Part shown: positions 29,891-38,923 of the stretch, piece after piece
How the letters are laid out: the number at the start of each line of letters is the position of its first letter
How positions within the stretch are numbered: position 1 is the first letter of the stretch
Assembly (NCBI RefSeq): GCF_000507145.1
Contig: NZ_AYTO01000019.1
Location: 1-64,000 of the forward strand
Length of the DNA: 64,000 nucleotides
Source: Bacillus tequilensis KCTC 13622
GTDB taxonomy: Bacteria > Bacillota > Bacilli > Bacillales > Bacillaceae
Direction: 5' to 3'
Made by a program: the position numbers and the translations under genes
Notes under the pieces: generated by a model
What the model was told of the DNA's origin: nothing
Databases searched by the model: none
Seen by the model: only the letters and a program-made list of their open reading frames with translations

Positions 29891-31531
29891 ATGAAAAAAC
29901 GTTGGTCGATTGTCACGTTGATACTCATTTTCACTCTCGTGCTGAGCGCGTGCGGCTTTGGCGGCAACGGCGGATCAAACGGTGAAGGGAAAAAGGACAG
30001 TAAAGGAAAGACGACACTTAACATTAATATTAAAACTGAGCCATATTCTTTACATCCGGGATTGGCAAAAGATTCAGTATCAGGGGGTGTTATCCGTCAG
30101 ACTTTTGAAGGATTGACACGCATTAATGCAGATGGTGAGCCTGAAGAAGGCGCAGCTTCTAAAATTGAAACGAGCAAAGATGGAAAGACATATACATTTA
30201 CAATTCGTGATGGCGCAAAATGGTCAAACGGCGACCCTGTAACAGCACAAGACTTTGAATATGCTTGGAAATGGGCTCTTGATCCTGTTAATGAGTCGCA
30301 GTATGCTTATGAGCTTTATTACATCAAAGGCGCGGAAGCTGCAAACACAGGAAAAGGAAGCTTGGATGACGTAGCTGTAAAAGCGGTGAACGATAAGACG
30401 TTAAAAGTTGAATTGAATCATCCGACACCGTTTTTCACTCAATTGACTGCGTTCTATACTTATATGCCGGTCAACAAAAAGGTTGCTGAGAAAAATGGAA
30501 AATGGTATACCAATGCGGGCGAAGATTACGTCTCCAACGGACCATTTAAAATGACATCTTGGAAACACAGCGGATCTATTTCTCTTGAAAAAAATGATCA
30601 ATATTGGGATAAAGACAAGGTTAAGCTGAAAAACATCAAAATGGTCATGATCAACAATAACAATACTGAGCTTAAGAAATTCCAAGCTGGTGAACTTGAT
30701 TGGGCAGGGATGCCGCTTGGCCAGCTTCCGACTGAATCGCTGCCAACTCTGAAGAAAGATGATTCGTTACACGTTGAAGCGATTGCTGGTGTTTACTGGT
30801 ACAAATTTAATACGACGGCAAAGCCATTGAATAATGTAAACATTCGTAAAGCGCTGGCCTATTCAATCAATCGTCAATCGATCGTGAAAAACGTGACGCA
30901 GGGCGAACAAATTCCGGCTATGGCCGCAGTTCCACCGTCAATGAAGGGATTTGAAGATAATAAAAAAGGTTATTTCGACGATAACGACGTGAAAACCGCG
31001 AAAGAATATTTGAAAAAAGGTCTTAAGGAGTTAGGCCTGAGCAAAGCTTCCGACCTGCCGACAATTAAATTGTCTTATAATACGGATGATGCGCATGCGA
31101 AACTTGCTCAAGCTGTTCAGGAAATGTGGAAAAAAGACCTTGGTGTAAATGTGGAGCTTGATAATTCCGAATGGAACGTCTATATCGACAAACTTCACAG
31201 CCTAGACTATCAAATCGGGCGTATGGGCTGGCTTGCCGACTATAATGATCCGATCACCTTCCTTGAATTGTTCAAGGATAAAGACGGAGGAAATAATGAT
31301 ACTGGCTGGGAAAACGCGGAATTTAAAAAGCTGTTGAATGAGTCCCAAACTGAAACGGACAGTAACAAGCGTATCGAACTGCTTAAGAAAGCAGAGAAGA
31401 TTTTTATGGATGATATGCCTGTTGCACCAATCTATTTTTATACGATCCCTTGGGTGCAGGACGAAAATCTGAAAGGAACTATCATTACTGGAACTGGAGA
31501 AATTTATTTCAGAAATGCGTACTTTCAATAA
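29891..31531 (+). CDS. oppA: Oligopeptide-binding lipoprotein OppA
   Basis: OppA (546 aa from this start) binds peptides, including signalling pentapeptides for sporulation and competence, and delivers them to OppBCDF. The signal MKKRWSIVTLILIFTLVLSAC ends in a lipobox; the mature protein is an SBP_bac_5 domain with VTAQDFEYAWKWALDP. An earlier ATG at 29870 has a good AAGGAG and would add seven residues before the same signal, so the start is uncertain. From memory the sequence differs from strain 168 OppA at many scattered positions. A stem-loop follows the stop. Confidence 0.95.
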   Translation: MKKRWSIVTLILIFTLVLSACGFGGNGGSNGEGKKDSKGKTTLNINIKTEPYSLHPGLAKDSVSGGVIRQTFEGLTRINADGEPEEGAASKIETSKDGKTYTFTIRDGAKWSNGDPVTAQDFEYAWKWALDPVNESQYAYELYYIKGAEAANTGKGSLDDVAVKAVNDKTLKVELNHPTPFFTQLTAFYTYMPVNKKVAEKNGKWYTNAGEDYVSNGPFKMTSWKHSGSISLEKNDQYWDKDKVKLKNIKMVMINNNNTELKKFQAGELDWAGMPLGQLPTESLPTLKKDDSLHVEAIAGVYWYKFNTTAKPLNNVNIRKALAYSINRQSIVKNVTQGEQIPAMAAVPPSMKGFEDNKKGYFDDNDVKTAKEYLKKGLKELGLSKASDLPTIKLSYNTDDAHAKLAQAVQEMWKKDLGVNVELDNSEWNVYIDKLHSLDYQIGRMGWLADYNDPITFLELFKDKDGGNNDTGWENAEFKKLLNESQTETDSNKRIELLKKAEKIFMDDMPVAPIYFYTIPWVQDENLKGTIITGTGEIYFRNAYFQ

Positions 31532-31555
31532 GTCTATGTGAAAACAACAAACCTC

Positions 31556-31591
31556 AAGGTATATGGGACCTATTACCCATATACCTTTCTT
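31556..31591 (+). terminator. Stem-loop between oppA and oppB
   Basis: A perfect 12-bp stem AAGGTATATGGG (31556-31567) pairs with 31576-31587, followed by T-rich TCTT. It likely acts as a partial terminator or a 3' stabiliser giving more oppA than oppBCDF message. Confidence 0.7.
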
Positions 31592-31625
31592 GCTGATCAT
31601 GTAAAAACAATGGAGGTGTTTCCCC

Positions 31626-32561
31626 TTGCTGAAATATATCGGAAGACGTTTAATCTACATGGTTATCACTCTATTTGTCATTGTAACCGTGACTTTTTTC
31701 TTAATGCAGGCAGCACCGGGCGGGCCATTTTCGGATGAGAAAAAGCTTCCGCCTGAAATTGAAGCCAACTTAAATGAACACTATGGGTTGGACAAGCCGC
31801 TGTTTGTTCAATACCTTGGCTATTTAAAATCAGTTGCAATGTGGGATTTTGGACCGTCATTTAAATATAAAGGTCAGAGTGTTAACGACCTGATCAATTC
31901 GGGTTTCCCCGTTTCATTCACTCTTGGAGCAGAAGCTATTCTCCTCGCTTTAGCGTTAGGTGTATTGTTTGGGGTCATTGCAGCCCTTTACCATAATAAG
32001 TGGCAGGATTATACTGTCGCGATTTTGACCATCTTTGGCATTTCAGTTCCGAGCTTTATCATGGCGGCTGTTCTGCAATATGTGTTCTCCATGAAGCTTG
32101 GTCTGTTTCCAGTCGCGGGGTGGGAGTCCTGGGCATACACCTTCTTGCCTTCAATCGCACTTTCTTCCATGCCGATGGCGTTTATTGCCAGACTTTCCCG
32201 TTCAAGCATGATCGAAGTGTTAAACAGTGACTATATTCGCACAGCGAAAGCAAAAGGGCTGTCCCGTCCGGCCGTCACAGTGCGTCACGCCATTAGAAAC
32301 GCTCTTTTGCCAGTTGTTACATACATGGGCCCGATGGCCGCACAAGTTTTAACGGGAAGCTTCATTATTGAAACGATTTTTGGTATTCCGGGACTTGGTG
32401 CACATTTCGTAAACAGTATTACAAACCGTGATTACACAGTCATTATGGGTGTAACGGTGTTCTTCAGCGTCATCCTGCTATTGTGTGTATTAATCGTAGA
32501 CGTGCTATATGGCATTATCGATCCAAGAATCAAGCTTTCCAAAGCAAAGAAAGGAGCCTAG
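31626..32561 (+). CDS. oppB: Oligopeptide ABC transporter permease OppB
   Basis: OppB (311 aa) is a six-helix permease. The first helix starts [19 protein letters not shown], and the EAA contact loop reads [25 protein letters not shown]. Translation begins at TTG 31626, seven bases after GGAGGTG. It forms the membrane channel with OppC, which starts three bases after its stop. Confidence 0.96.
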   Translation: MLKYIGRRLIYMVITLFVIVTVTFFLMQAAPGGPFSDEKKLPPEIEANLNEHYGLDKPLFVQYLGYLKSVAMWDFGPSFKYKGQSVNDLINSGFPVSFTLGAEAILLALALGVLFGVIAALYHNKWQDYTVAILTIFGISVPSFIMAAVLQYVFSMKLGLFPVAGWESWAYTFLPSIALSSMPMAFIARLSRSSMIEVLNSDYIRTAKAKGLSRPAVTVRHAIRNALLPVVTYMGPMAAQVLTGSFIIETIFGIPGLGAHFVNSITNRDYTVIMGVTVFFSVILLLCVLIVDVLYGIIDPRIKLSKAKKGA

Positions 32562-32564
32562 GCC

Positions 32565-33482
32565 ATGCAGAACATTCCAAAAAATATGTTTGAACCAGCC
32601 GCAGCGAATGCCGGCGATGCAGAAAAAATAAGTAAAAAGAGCCTTTCCCTCTGGAAAGATGCGATGCTTCGCTTCCGCAGCAATAAGCTTGCAATGGTCG
32701 GGCTTATCATTATTGTACTTATTATTCTTATGGCGATTTTTGCGCCGGTTTTCTCAAGATATGATTATTCAACTACTAATCTCTTAAATGCGGATAAGCC
32801 GCCTTCAAAAGATCACTGGTTCGGAACAGATGACCTTGGACGGGACATTTTCGTCCGGACATGGGTTGGTGCGCGAATCTCAATCTTTATCGGTGTCGCG
32901 GCCGCTGTTCTTGATTTGCTGATCGGCGTCATTTGGGGGAGCATTTCAGGCTTCCGCGGCGGCAGAACGGATGAAATCATGATGCGTATCGCCGATATCC
33001 TTTGGGCAGTTCCTTCATTATTAATGGTTATTTTACTGATGGTCGTTCTTCCGAAAGGGCTATTTACAATTATTATTGCGATGACGATTACGGGCTGGAT
33101 TAATATGGCCAGAATTGTACGCGGACAAGTGCTGCAACTGAAGAATCAGGAGTATGTCCTTGCTTCACAGACACTTGGTGCAAAAACGTCTCGTTTGCTG
33201 TTTAAACATATCGTGCCAAACGCAATGGGCCCTATTTTGGTCACGATGACATTGACAGTGCCTACTGCGATTTTTACAGAAGCCTTTTTAAGCTATTTGG
33301 GACTTGGTGTTCCGGCTCCGCTGGCAAGCTGGGGAACGATGGCTTCTGACGGATTGCCTGCATTGACCTATTATCCGTGGCGTTTATTCTTCCCTGCCGG
33401 ATTTATCTGCATTACAATGTTTGGCTTTAACGTTGTCGGCGACGGATTAAGAGACGCATTGGATCCTAAGTTACGTAAATAA
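32565..33482 (+). CDS. oppC: Oligopeptide ABC transporter permease OppC
   Basis: OppC (305 aa) is the second permease with a cytoplasmic N-terminus, the family motif GTDDLGRDIFVRTWVGAR after helix 1 and an EAA loop LASQTLGAKTSRLLFKHIVP. It follows oppB by three bases and precedes oppD by a few bases. Confidence 0.96.
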   Translation: MQNIPKNMFEPAAANAGDAEKISKKSLSLWKDAMLRFRSNKLAMVGLIIIVLIILMAIFAPVFSRYDYSTTNLLNADKPPSKDHWFGTDDLGRDIFVRTWVGARISIFIGVAAAVLDLLIGVIWGSISGFRGGRTDEIMMRIADILWAVPSLLMVILLMVVLPKGLFTIIIAMTITGWINMARIVRGQVLQLKNQEYVLASQTLGAKTSRLLFKHIVPNAMGPILVTMTLTVPTAIFTEAFLSYLGLGVPAPLASWGTMASDGLPALTYYPWRLFFPAGFICITMFGFNVVGDGLRDALDPKLRK

Positions 33483-33486
33483 GGGA

Positions 33487-34563
33487 GTGATACGGGTGAC
33501 ACGCCTATTAGAAGTAAACGATTTAGCGATTTCATTTAAAACATATGGCGGAGAGGTTCAGGCAATCCGCGGGGTGAATTTTCATTTGAATAAAGGAGAG
33601 ACGCTGGCCATCGTCGGAGAATCAGGTTCCGGAAAAAGTGTGACCTCTCAAGCGATCATGAAGCTGATTCCAATGCCTCCGGGCTATTTTAAGCGCGGTA
33701 AGATCTTATTTGACGGCAAGGACCTGGTGCAGCTGTCTGAAAGAGAGATGCAAAATGTCCGGGGAAAAGAGATCGGGATGATATTCCAGGATCCGATGAC
33801 CTCTTTAAATCCGACGATGAAGGTCGGCAAACAAATTACGGAAGTGCTTTTTAAACACGAGAAGATTTCAAAGGAAGCGGCGAAAAAACGCGCCGTTGAG
33901 CTGCTGGATTTAGTCGGTATCCCGATGCCGGAAAAAAGGGTCAATCAATTTCCGCATGAGTTTTCAGGCGGGATGAGACAGCGGGTTGTCATTGCGATGG
34001 CTCTTGCGGCGAATCCGAAGCTTCTGATCGCCGATGAGCCGACAACTGCTCTTGATGTAACAATCCAAGCGCAAATTTTGGAATTGATGAAGGATTTGCA
34101 AAAGAAAATTGACACATCCATCATCTTTATCACACACGATCTTGGTGTGGTGGCTAACGTTGCTGACCGAGTCGCTGTCATGTACGCGGGACAGATTGTA
34201 GAAACAGGTACGGTAGACGAGATTTTCTATGATCCGAGACATCCGTATACTTGGGGGCTGCTTGCATCCATGCCGACACTGGAAAGTTCGGGAGAGGAGC
34301 AATTGACTGCCATTCCCGGCACGCCGCCTGATTTGACGAACCCGCCAAAAGGAGATGCTTTTGCGCTGCGAAGCCCTTACGCGATGAAAATTGATTTTGA
34401 ACAGGAGCCGCCAATGTTTAGGGTGTCTGATACTCATTATGTCAAATCGTGGCTGCTTCATCCTGACGCGCCAAAGGTAGAGCCGCCTGAAGCGGTAAAA
34501 GCGAAAATGCGCAAACTGGCAAACACGTATGAAAAACCTGTCTTAGTGAGAGAAGGTGAATAA
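33487..34563 (+). CDS. oppD: Oligopeptide ABC transporter ATPase OppD
   Basis: OppD (358 aa from GTG 33487) hydrolyses ATP for peptide import. Walker A is GESGSGKS, the signature FSGGMRQR and Walker B LLIADEP. AAGGGAG is only a few bases before 33487, so GTG 33496 (MTRLLEVND) may be the true start. In the C-terminal extension the cysteines conserved in AppD are absent (GDAFALRSPYAMKIDF), so the proposed metal site is missing. It overlaps the oppF ribosome site. Confidence 0.95.
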   Translation: MIRVTRLLEVNDLAISFKTYGGEVQAIRGVNFHLNKGETLAIVGESGSGKSVTSQAIMKLIPMPPGYFKRGKILFDGKDLVQLSEREMQNVRGKEIGMIFQDPMTSLNPTMKVGKQITEVLFKHEKISKEAAKKRAVELLDLVGIPMPEKRVNQFPHEFSGGMRQRVVIAMALAANPKLLIADEPTTALDVTIQAQILELMKDLQKKIDTSIIFITHDLGVVANVADRVAVMYAGQIVETGTVDEIFYDPRHPYTWGLLASMPTLESSGEEQLTAIPGTPPDLTNPPKGDAFALRSPYAMKIDFEQEPPMFRVSDTHYVKSWLLHPDAPKVEPPEAVKAKMRKLANTYEKPVLVREGE

Positions 34564-34564
34564 A

Positions 34565-35482
34565 TTGACTGAGAAACTATTAGAAATCAAACATTTAAAA
34601 CAGCACTTTGTCACGCCGAGGGGAACGGTTAAGGCTGTAGACGATTTATCATTTGATATCTATAAGGGTGAAACGTTAGGTCTGGTTGGTGAATCGGGCT
34701 GCGGTAAATCAACAACAGGGCGAAGCATTATTCGGCTTTACGACGCGACCGATGGTGAGGTGCTGTTCAACGGCGAAAATGTGCACGGGAAAAAATCGCG
34801 GAAAAAGCTGCTGGAGTTCAACCGCAAAATGCAGATGATTTTCCAAGACCCATACGCATCCCTGAATCCGAGAATGACAGTTGCTGATATTATTGCTGAG
34901 GGCCTCGATATTCATCATTTGGCGAAAACGAAAAAAGAGCGGATGCAGCGGGTTCATGAGCTCTTGGAAACAGTCGGTTTAAACAAGGAACACGCCAACC
35001 GCTACCCGCATGAATTTTCCGGCGGCCAGCGCCAAAGAATCGGGATTGCCAGAGCTCTGGCTGTTGATCCGGAATTCATTATCGCGGATGAGCCGATTTC
35101 CGCTTTGGATGTATCCATTCAAGCGCAGGTCGTGAATTTAATGAAAGAACTGCAAAAAGAAAAAGGGCTCACATATCTGTTTATTGCCCACGATTTATCG
35201 ATGGTCAAATACATCAGCGACCGTATCGGAGTGATGTATTTCGGGAAACTGGTTGAGCTTGCGCCGGCAGATGAACTTTATGAAAACCCGCTTCACCCGT
35301 ATACAAAGTCATTGCTTTCAGCGATTCCGCTTCCTGATCCGGACCATGAGAGAAATCGCGTCCGCCAGAAATACGATCCGTCAGTCCATCAATTAAAAGA
35401 TGGAGAAACGATGGAATTCCGTGAAGTGAAACCGGGACATTTTGTGATGTGCACAGAGTCAGAATATAAAGCTTATTCATGA
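34565..35482 (+). CDS. oppF: Oligopeptide ABC transporter ATPase OppF
   Basis: OppF (305 aa) is the partner ATPase of OppD. Walker A is GESGCGKS, the signature FSGGQRQR and Walker B IIADEP. TTG 34565 is chosen because AGAAGGTG sits at the proper distance; the frame also opens at GTG 34556 inside oppD. Like OppD it lacks the C-terminal cysteine cluster found in AppF. It is the last gene of the operon. Confidence 0.95.
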   Translation: MTEKLLEIKHLKQHFVTPRGTVKAVDDLSFDIYKGETLGLVGESGCGKSTTGRSIIRLYDATDGEVLFNGENVHGKKSRKKLLEFNRKMQMIFQDPYASLNPRMTVADIIAEGLDIHHLAKTKKERMQRVHELLETVGLNKEHANRYPHEFSGGQRQRIGIARALAVDPEFIIADEPISALDVSIQAQVVNLMKELQKEKGLTYLFIAHDLSMVKYISDRIGVMYFGKLVELAPADELYENPLHPYTKSLLSAIPLPDPDHERNRVRQKYDPSVHQLKDGETMEFREVKPGHFVMCTESEYKAYS

Positions 35483-35490
35483 GCAGACAG

Positions 35491-35522
35491 TTCTTCAAGA
35501 GATTTCTCTTGAAGAATTTTTT
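35491..35522 (+). terminator. Terminator of the opp operon
   Basis: An 11-bp perfect stem TTCTTCAAGAG (35491-35501) pairs with 35506-35516, then six T. Confidence 0.9.
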
Positions 35523-35587
35523 GTGCAATCATAGAAAATAAGAGTGGAAACATTTACAATGAGAGGAAAAAGCGGAGGTGAAATGCG

Positions 35588-36805
35588 ATTCACTTTCTGC
35601 ATAACAAAAATGTTTTTGCGCTGCTGCTGTCTCAACCTCTTCAATCTTTAGCAGGAGTCCTTGTTACAATTGTTTTAATGGTCCGGGTCTATCAAATGAC
35701 TGACTCCGTCTTTTTGGCGGGTCTTGTTTTATCGTTCATGTCGTTTGCGAGTATAGCGGCAAGCTTTTGCATCACACCGATGATTCGCAATCTCGGTTTT
35801 AAAAAGGTGCTTGCACTTGCAAATCTGCTGAGAGCGGTCTTTACAATATTAATGGCATACACCGTCAGTCATAACGGACAAGCTTCCTTTTGGGTAACGC
35901 TGCTGTTTGTTTTCTGTTTTTCTTTCGCGGGCGCCTTTTTTCAGCCGGCGAGATTTGCGCTCCTGCCGATGATTGTTCCAAAAGAGCAATATGTAAAAGC
36001 GAATGGTGTGATCTCCCTCTCGAATCAATTGTTTTTAACAGCAGGCTGGGGCCTTGGAGGCCTTCTGACGTATGCCGTGCCTTTTGAATTCGTTGTTGGT
36101 GCAGCTATTTGCCTGTTTGTTCTTTCAGGAGCTTCCATCAGTATGCTTCTCGTAAAGGAAAAAGAGACTGAAGGAACTGCTGAAACTGCATCTGCCAGAA
36201 GTATATGGAAGGATTTAATGCTCATCCCGGTTGTAAGAGACATTGCTGTAATGGACATGATAGAAGCGCTGGCGGGTTCTGTTTGGTCATCTGCTATTCT
36301 ACTCGCATTTACTTCGGCTGTTTTGCATGAAACAGAGGTGTGGTGGGGGACGTTTAACGCTTCTTATTTTATAGGTGCAATGATTGGCAGTGTAATTGCC
36401 ATTCGTTTTTCTGCCTTTTTTGCGCAGAACATGGGCTATGCCATTATGTTCAGCTCGCTTGTGATGTCAGTGCTGACTCTTTTGTTTTCATTTTCTCCAT
36501 TTCCGCCTTTATGCGCTCTGGCTTGTGCTGCAATGGGGCCTTTTTATCAGGTGCGTGATATTTGCCAGGAAACGATCCTGCAGGAGGTCATTCCCGAGCA
36601 GATGCGTATCGGGATCATGGCTGCAAAAAATGCGATATTGACTCCTTGGTCAGGCATCACTTACTCCGTTATGGGGTTCGTGGCTGATGCGGCTGGTGCG
36701 AAAGCAGCTTTTCTCGCGTCCGCAGCATTATACGGCATGACATTTCTTATTGCACTGGCGCAGCCCAAGCTGCTTCATTATAAGCGGGAAAACCGCGTTC
36801 TATGA
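35588..36805 (+). CDS. yjbB: Major facilitator transporter YjbB with non-standard start
   Basis: An MFS efflux-type permease of about 405 residues with 12 hydrophobic segments. The first ATG in frame is at 35678, but the preceding 30 in-frame codons encode most of helix 1 (VFALLLSQPLQSLAGVLVTI), and GGAGG at 35574-35578 points to a start near 35588. The only in-frame codon there is ATT; the ATG at 35583 is out of frame and reads a 22-codon peptide. Either ATT initiates, as known for infC, or a small indel has damaged the start. The substrate is unknown. Confidence 0.75.
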   Translation: MHFLHNKNVFALLLSQPLQSLAGVLVTIVLMVRVYQMTDSVFLAGLVLSFMSFASIAASFCITPMIRNLGFKKVLALANLLRAVFTILMAYTVSHNGQASFWVTLLFVFCFSFAGAFFQPARFALLPMIVPKEQYVKANGVISLSNQLFLTAGWGLGGLLTYAVPFEFVVGAAICLFVLSGASISMLLVKEKETEGTAETASARSIWKDLMLIPVVRDIAVMDMIEALAGSVWSSAILLAFTSAVLHETEVWWGTFNASYFIGAMIGSVIAIRFSAFFAQNMGYAIMFSSLVMSVLTLLFSFSPFPPLCALACAAMGPFYQVRDICQETILQEVIPEQMRIGIMAAKNAILTPWSGITYSVMGFVADAAGAKAAFLASAALYGMTFLIALAQPKLLHYKRENRVL

Positions 36806-36830
36806 GAGTTTTTACATCTACGTCAAAATG

Positions 36831-36856
36831 AACGGAGCATCTGGCTCCGTTTTTTG
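36831..36856 (+). terminator. Terminator after yjbB
   Basis: Stem AACGGAGC (36831-36838) pairs with GCTCCGTT (36844-36851), followed by TTTT. Confidence 0.8.
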
Positions 36857-36867
36857 CTGAAAAAAAA

Positions 36868-36894
36868 TGAAACCATGGCGGAAGTTCGTACGTC
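36868..36894 (+). promoter_or_regulatory. ECF-sigma promoter of yjbC-spx
   Basis: TGAAAC (36868-36873), 17-base spacer, CGTC (36891-36894), an almost ideal extracytoplasmic-function sigma promoter (sigma-M/W/X overlap class). The yjbC-spx operon is known to respond to cell-envelope stress through such sigma factors. Confidence 0.7.
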
Positions 36895-36978
36895 TTTATA
36901 GATGTAAAGCTGTTTAAACAAGAAGAAATGGGGTATATCTAAAAGTATGAAGACAATGAACTCATAAGGAGCAAATTA

Positions 36979-37557
36979 ATGAACTGGTATGAAAAGCTTA
37001 GCGAGTACTTTCCAATTGAAGAAATGAAATCAAAAGCGCATATGGAAGCTCTTCTGAAAGAGCGGAGCGATATTTATCATAAAGACGAAGGCAAACATCA
37101 TATTTTAATGTTTGCGGAATTCGATTCTTTTATCTTCGTAGATTATCTATATGTGTCTAAAGATGCAAGAGGGCAGGGGCTTGGCGGCAAATTGATCGCG
37201 AAGCTGAAAATGAAAAACAAGCCGATATTGCTCGAGGTGGAGCCTGTTGATGAAGATGATACTGATACAGAAAAACGCCTTAGATTTTATCAAAGAGAGC
37301 ATTTTAAGCATGCTCAGTCAATTGGGTACCGGCGCCGGTCATTGGCTACGAATGAAGTAAGCAAGATGGAGATTCTGTACTGGTCACCAAAAACAGAATC
37401 AGAAGAAGAAATTTTAGAAGCCATGAAGCAGACATATGAAAACATTCATACTTATAAAGATGAGAAATGGTACGGGGAATCGTACGAAAAAACACATGAG
37501 GTCTTGAAAATCATTGATGAAGAAAAACAAAAAAATATTTTCGATCAGTTAAGCTAA
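36979..37557 (+). CDS. yjbC: GNAT-family acetyltransferase YjbC
   Basis: A 192-residue protein with a GNAT fold: the acetyl-CoA loop DARGQGLGGKLIAKL is at about residues 60-74. The C-terminal third is charged and helical. AAGGAG precedes ATG 36979. It shares the stress-responsive operon with spx but the acceptor substrate is unknown. The 180-base gap to spx holds spx's own promoter. Confidence 0.88.
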   Translation: MNWYEKLSEYFPIEEMKSKAHMEALLKERSDIYHKDEGKHHILMFAEFDSFIFVDYLYVSKDARGQGLGGKLIAKLKMKNKPILLEVEPVDEDDTDTEKRLRFYQREHFKHAQSIGYRRRSLATNEVSKMEILYWSPKTESEEEILEAMKQTYENIHTYKDEKWYGESYEKTHEVLKIIDEEKQKNIFDQLS

Positions 37558-37599
37558 TTGAGAATTAGAACAGATCATTAACATTAAAAATTTGCCGGA

Positions 37600-37653
37600 T
37601 TGACATATTTTTTTCTTAGGATACTGTTCACACTTACTTTTTTATAGTATAAT
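37600..37653 (+). promoter_or_regulatory. spx-proximal promoter with YodB-type operator
   Basis: A near-perfect TATAAT (37648-37653) is overlapped by TACT-N7-AGTA (37635-37649), the YodB inverted-repeat pattern. TTGACA (about 37600) with TACTGT is a second possible promoter just upstream. In B. subtilis the spx P3 promoter is repressed by YodB and PerR and opened by thiol stress; the positions here fit that model. A PerR box was not clear to me. Confidence 0.6.
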
Positions 37654-37737
37654 ACCTGTAAAGATTCCTTTTTTAGAGTAATTTCAATTTAAGAATAAAA
37701 TAGATGTTCATCCTACTAATTAGAGGAGTGAAGATGA

Positions 37738-38133
37738 ATGGTTACATTATACACATCACCAAGCTGTACTTCATGTAGAAAGGCGAGAGCATGGCTCGAG
37801 GAGCATGAGATTCCATTTGAAGAAAGAAACATTTTCTCTGAACCTTTATCAATTGATGAAATAAAACAAATCCTTCGAATGACTGAGGACGGAACAGATG
37901 AAATCATCTCAACTCGTTCAAAAGTATTCCAAAAACTGAACGTGAACGTTGAATCTATGCCGCTGCAGGATTTGTACCGTTTGATCAACGAGCACCCAGG
38001 TTTGCTTCGCCGTCCGATCATCATTGACGAAAAACGCTTGCAGGTCGGATACAACGAAGACGAAATCAGACGTTTCCTGCCAAGAAAAGTCCGCTCTTTC
38101 CAATTAAGAGAAGCACAGCGTTTGGCAAACTAA
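37738..38133 (+). CDS. spx: Global thiol-stress regulator Spx
   Basis: Spx (131 aa) is an ArsC-like protein that binds the alpha C-terminal domain of RNA polymerase, activating thiol-stress genes and interfering with activators such as ComA and ResD. The redox switch CxxC is at residues 10-13 (SCTSCRK), and RRPIIID is the conserved ArsC-family block. The C-terminus ends REAQRLAN, close to the ClpXP-sensitive tail. It is degraded through SpxH, encoded about 5.6 kb downstream. Confidence 0.97.
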   Translation: MVTLYTSPSCTSCRKARAWLEEHEIPFEERNIFSEPLSIDEIKQILRMTEDGTDEIISTRSKVFQKLNVNVESMPLQDLYRLINEHPGLLRRPIIIDEKRLQVGYNEDEIRRFLPRKVRSFQLREAQRLAN

Positions 38134-38157
38134 TAGATCGTATTATCAAAAGAAGGC

Positions 38158-38205
38158 TGACAAGACCTTAAAACTGATTTGTGTTTTAGGGTCTTGTCAT
38201 TTTTT
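38158..38205 (+). terminator. Terminator after spx
   Basis: A 17-bp stem with one T-G pair (38158-38174 with 38183-38199), then six T. Confidence 0.9.
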
Positions 38206-38237
38206 CAGTTCAGCGTGTTTGAAAACCTTTGAAGAAT

Positions 38238-38263
38238 AGGAAGGCTGAGTCATCAGCCTTCCT
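38238..38263. terminator. Hairpin at the 3' side of yjbE
   Basis: A perfect 11-bp stem AGGAAGGCTGA (38238-38248 with 38253-38263) with GTCA loop directly abuts the yjbE stop codon. T-richness is better on the plus strand, so it may back up the spx terminator as well as close yjbE. Confidence 0.6.
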
Positions 38264-38923
38264 TTATTTCTTTTCAACCTGCTGATAATAAATACTCGCA
38301 AGGATGACAAACGCAACCGTTAAAATGGGGAGGAGTGTTTCAACGGCACCGTGCTGTGCCATGAAAAAAGACAGCTTTTTGTCTCTTACAATCATTTCTC
38401 CTCCTGTGTAAGCAAGCAGCCCGCTGCCCGCGTAAATCAGAAGCGGTATTTTCTCCAATGCAATATGGATGAGTTTGCTGCCCCAAATAATAACCGGCAC
38501 CGATACGCACAAACCTATGACAACGAGAGAAAACTCACCGTGTGACGCTCCCGCAACTGCGATGACGTTGTCCAGTGACATGAAGAGATCTGCAAGCACA
38601 ATCGTTCGTATCGCTCTCCACAGGGAGGTGCTGCTTTTGATGTGCTGCGTGTCTTTTTTTTCAATCAGCAGCTGATATCCTAAATACAGCAGAAAAACTC
38701 CGCCGGCGCATTGCAAGAACGGAATGTTCAAAAGATATACCGCTGCGCTGGTTAATCCGATTCTCATGGCCACGGCGATAAATGTTCCGAGAATAATGGC
38801 TTGCTGTCTTTGCTTGTCCGGCAAATTTCTGCTGGCCATGGCAATGACGACAGCATTATCTCCGCCGAGGATCAGATCGATCCCGACAATAACAAGCAGA
38901 GAAATCAGATAGTCATGCTCCAT
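38264..38923 (-). CDS. yjbE: TerC-family integral membrane protein YjbE
   Basis: A 219-residue TerC-family protein with about seven helices. The hallmark Asp-containing motifs LILGGDNAVVIAMASRNL in helix 2 and ADLFMSLDNVIAVAG in a later helix are clear. Family members (YceF, YkoY, YybP, MeeF/MeeY) act in metal tolerance and metallation of exported proteins, notably Mn2+. ATG 38923 has GAGGTG at good distance; the longer frame upstream lacks one. No yybP-ykoY manganese riboswitch is seen ahead of it. Confidence 0.87.
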   Translation of the reverse strand: MEHDYLISLLVIVGIDLILGGDNAVVIAMASRNLPDKQRQQAIILGTFIAVAMRIGLTSAAVYLLNIPFLQCAGGVFLLYLGYQLLIEKKDTQHIKSSTSLWRAIRTIVLADLFMSLDNVIAVAGASHGEFSLVVIGLCVSVPVIIWGSKLIHIALEKIPLLIYAGSGLLAYTGGEMIVRDKKLSFFMAQHGAVETLLPILTVAFVILASIYYQQVEKK

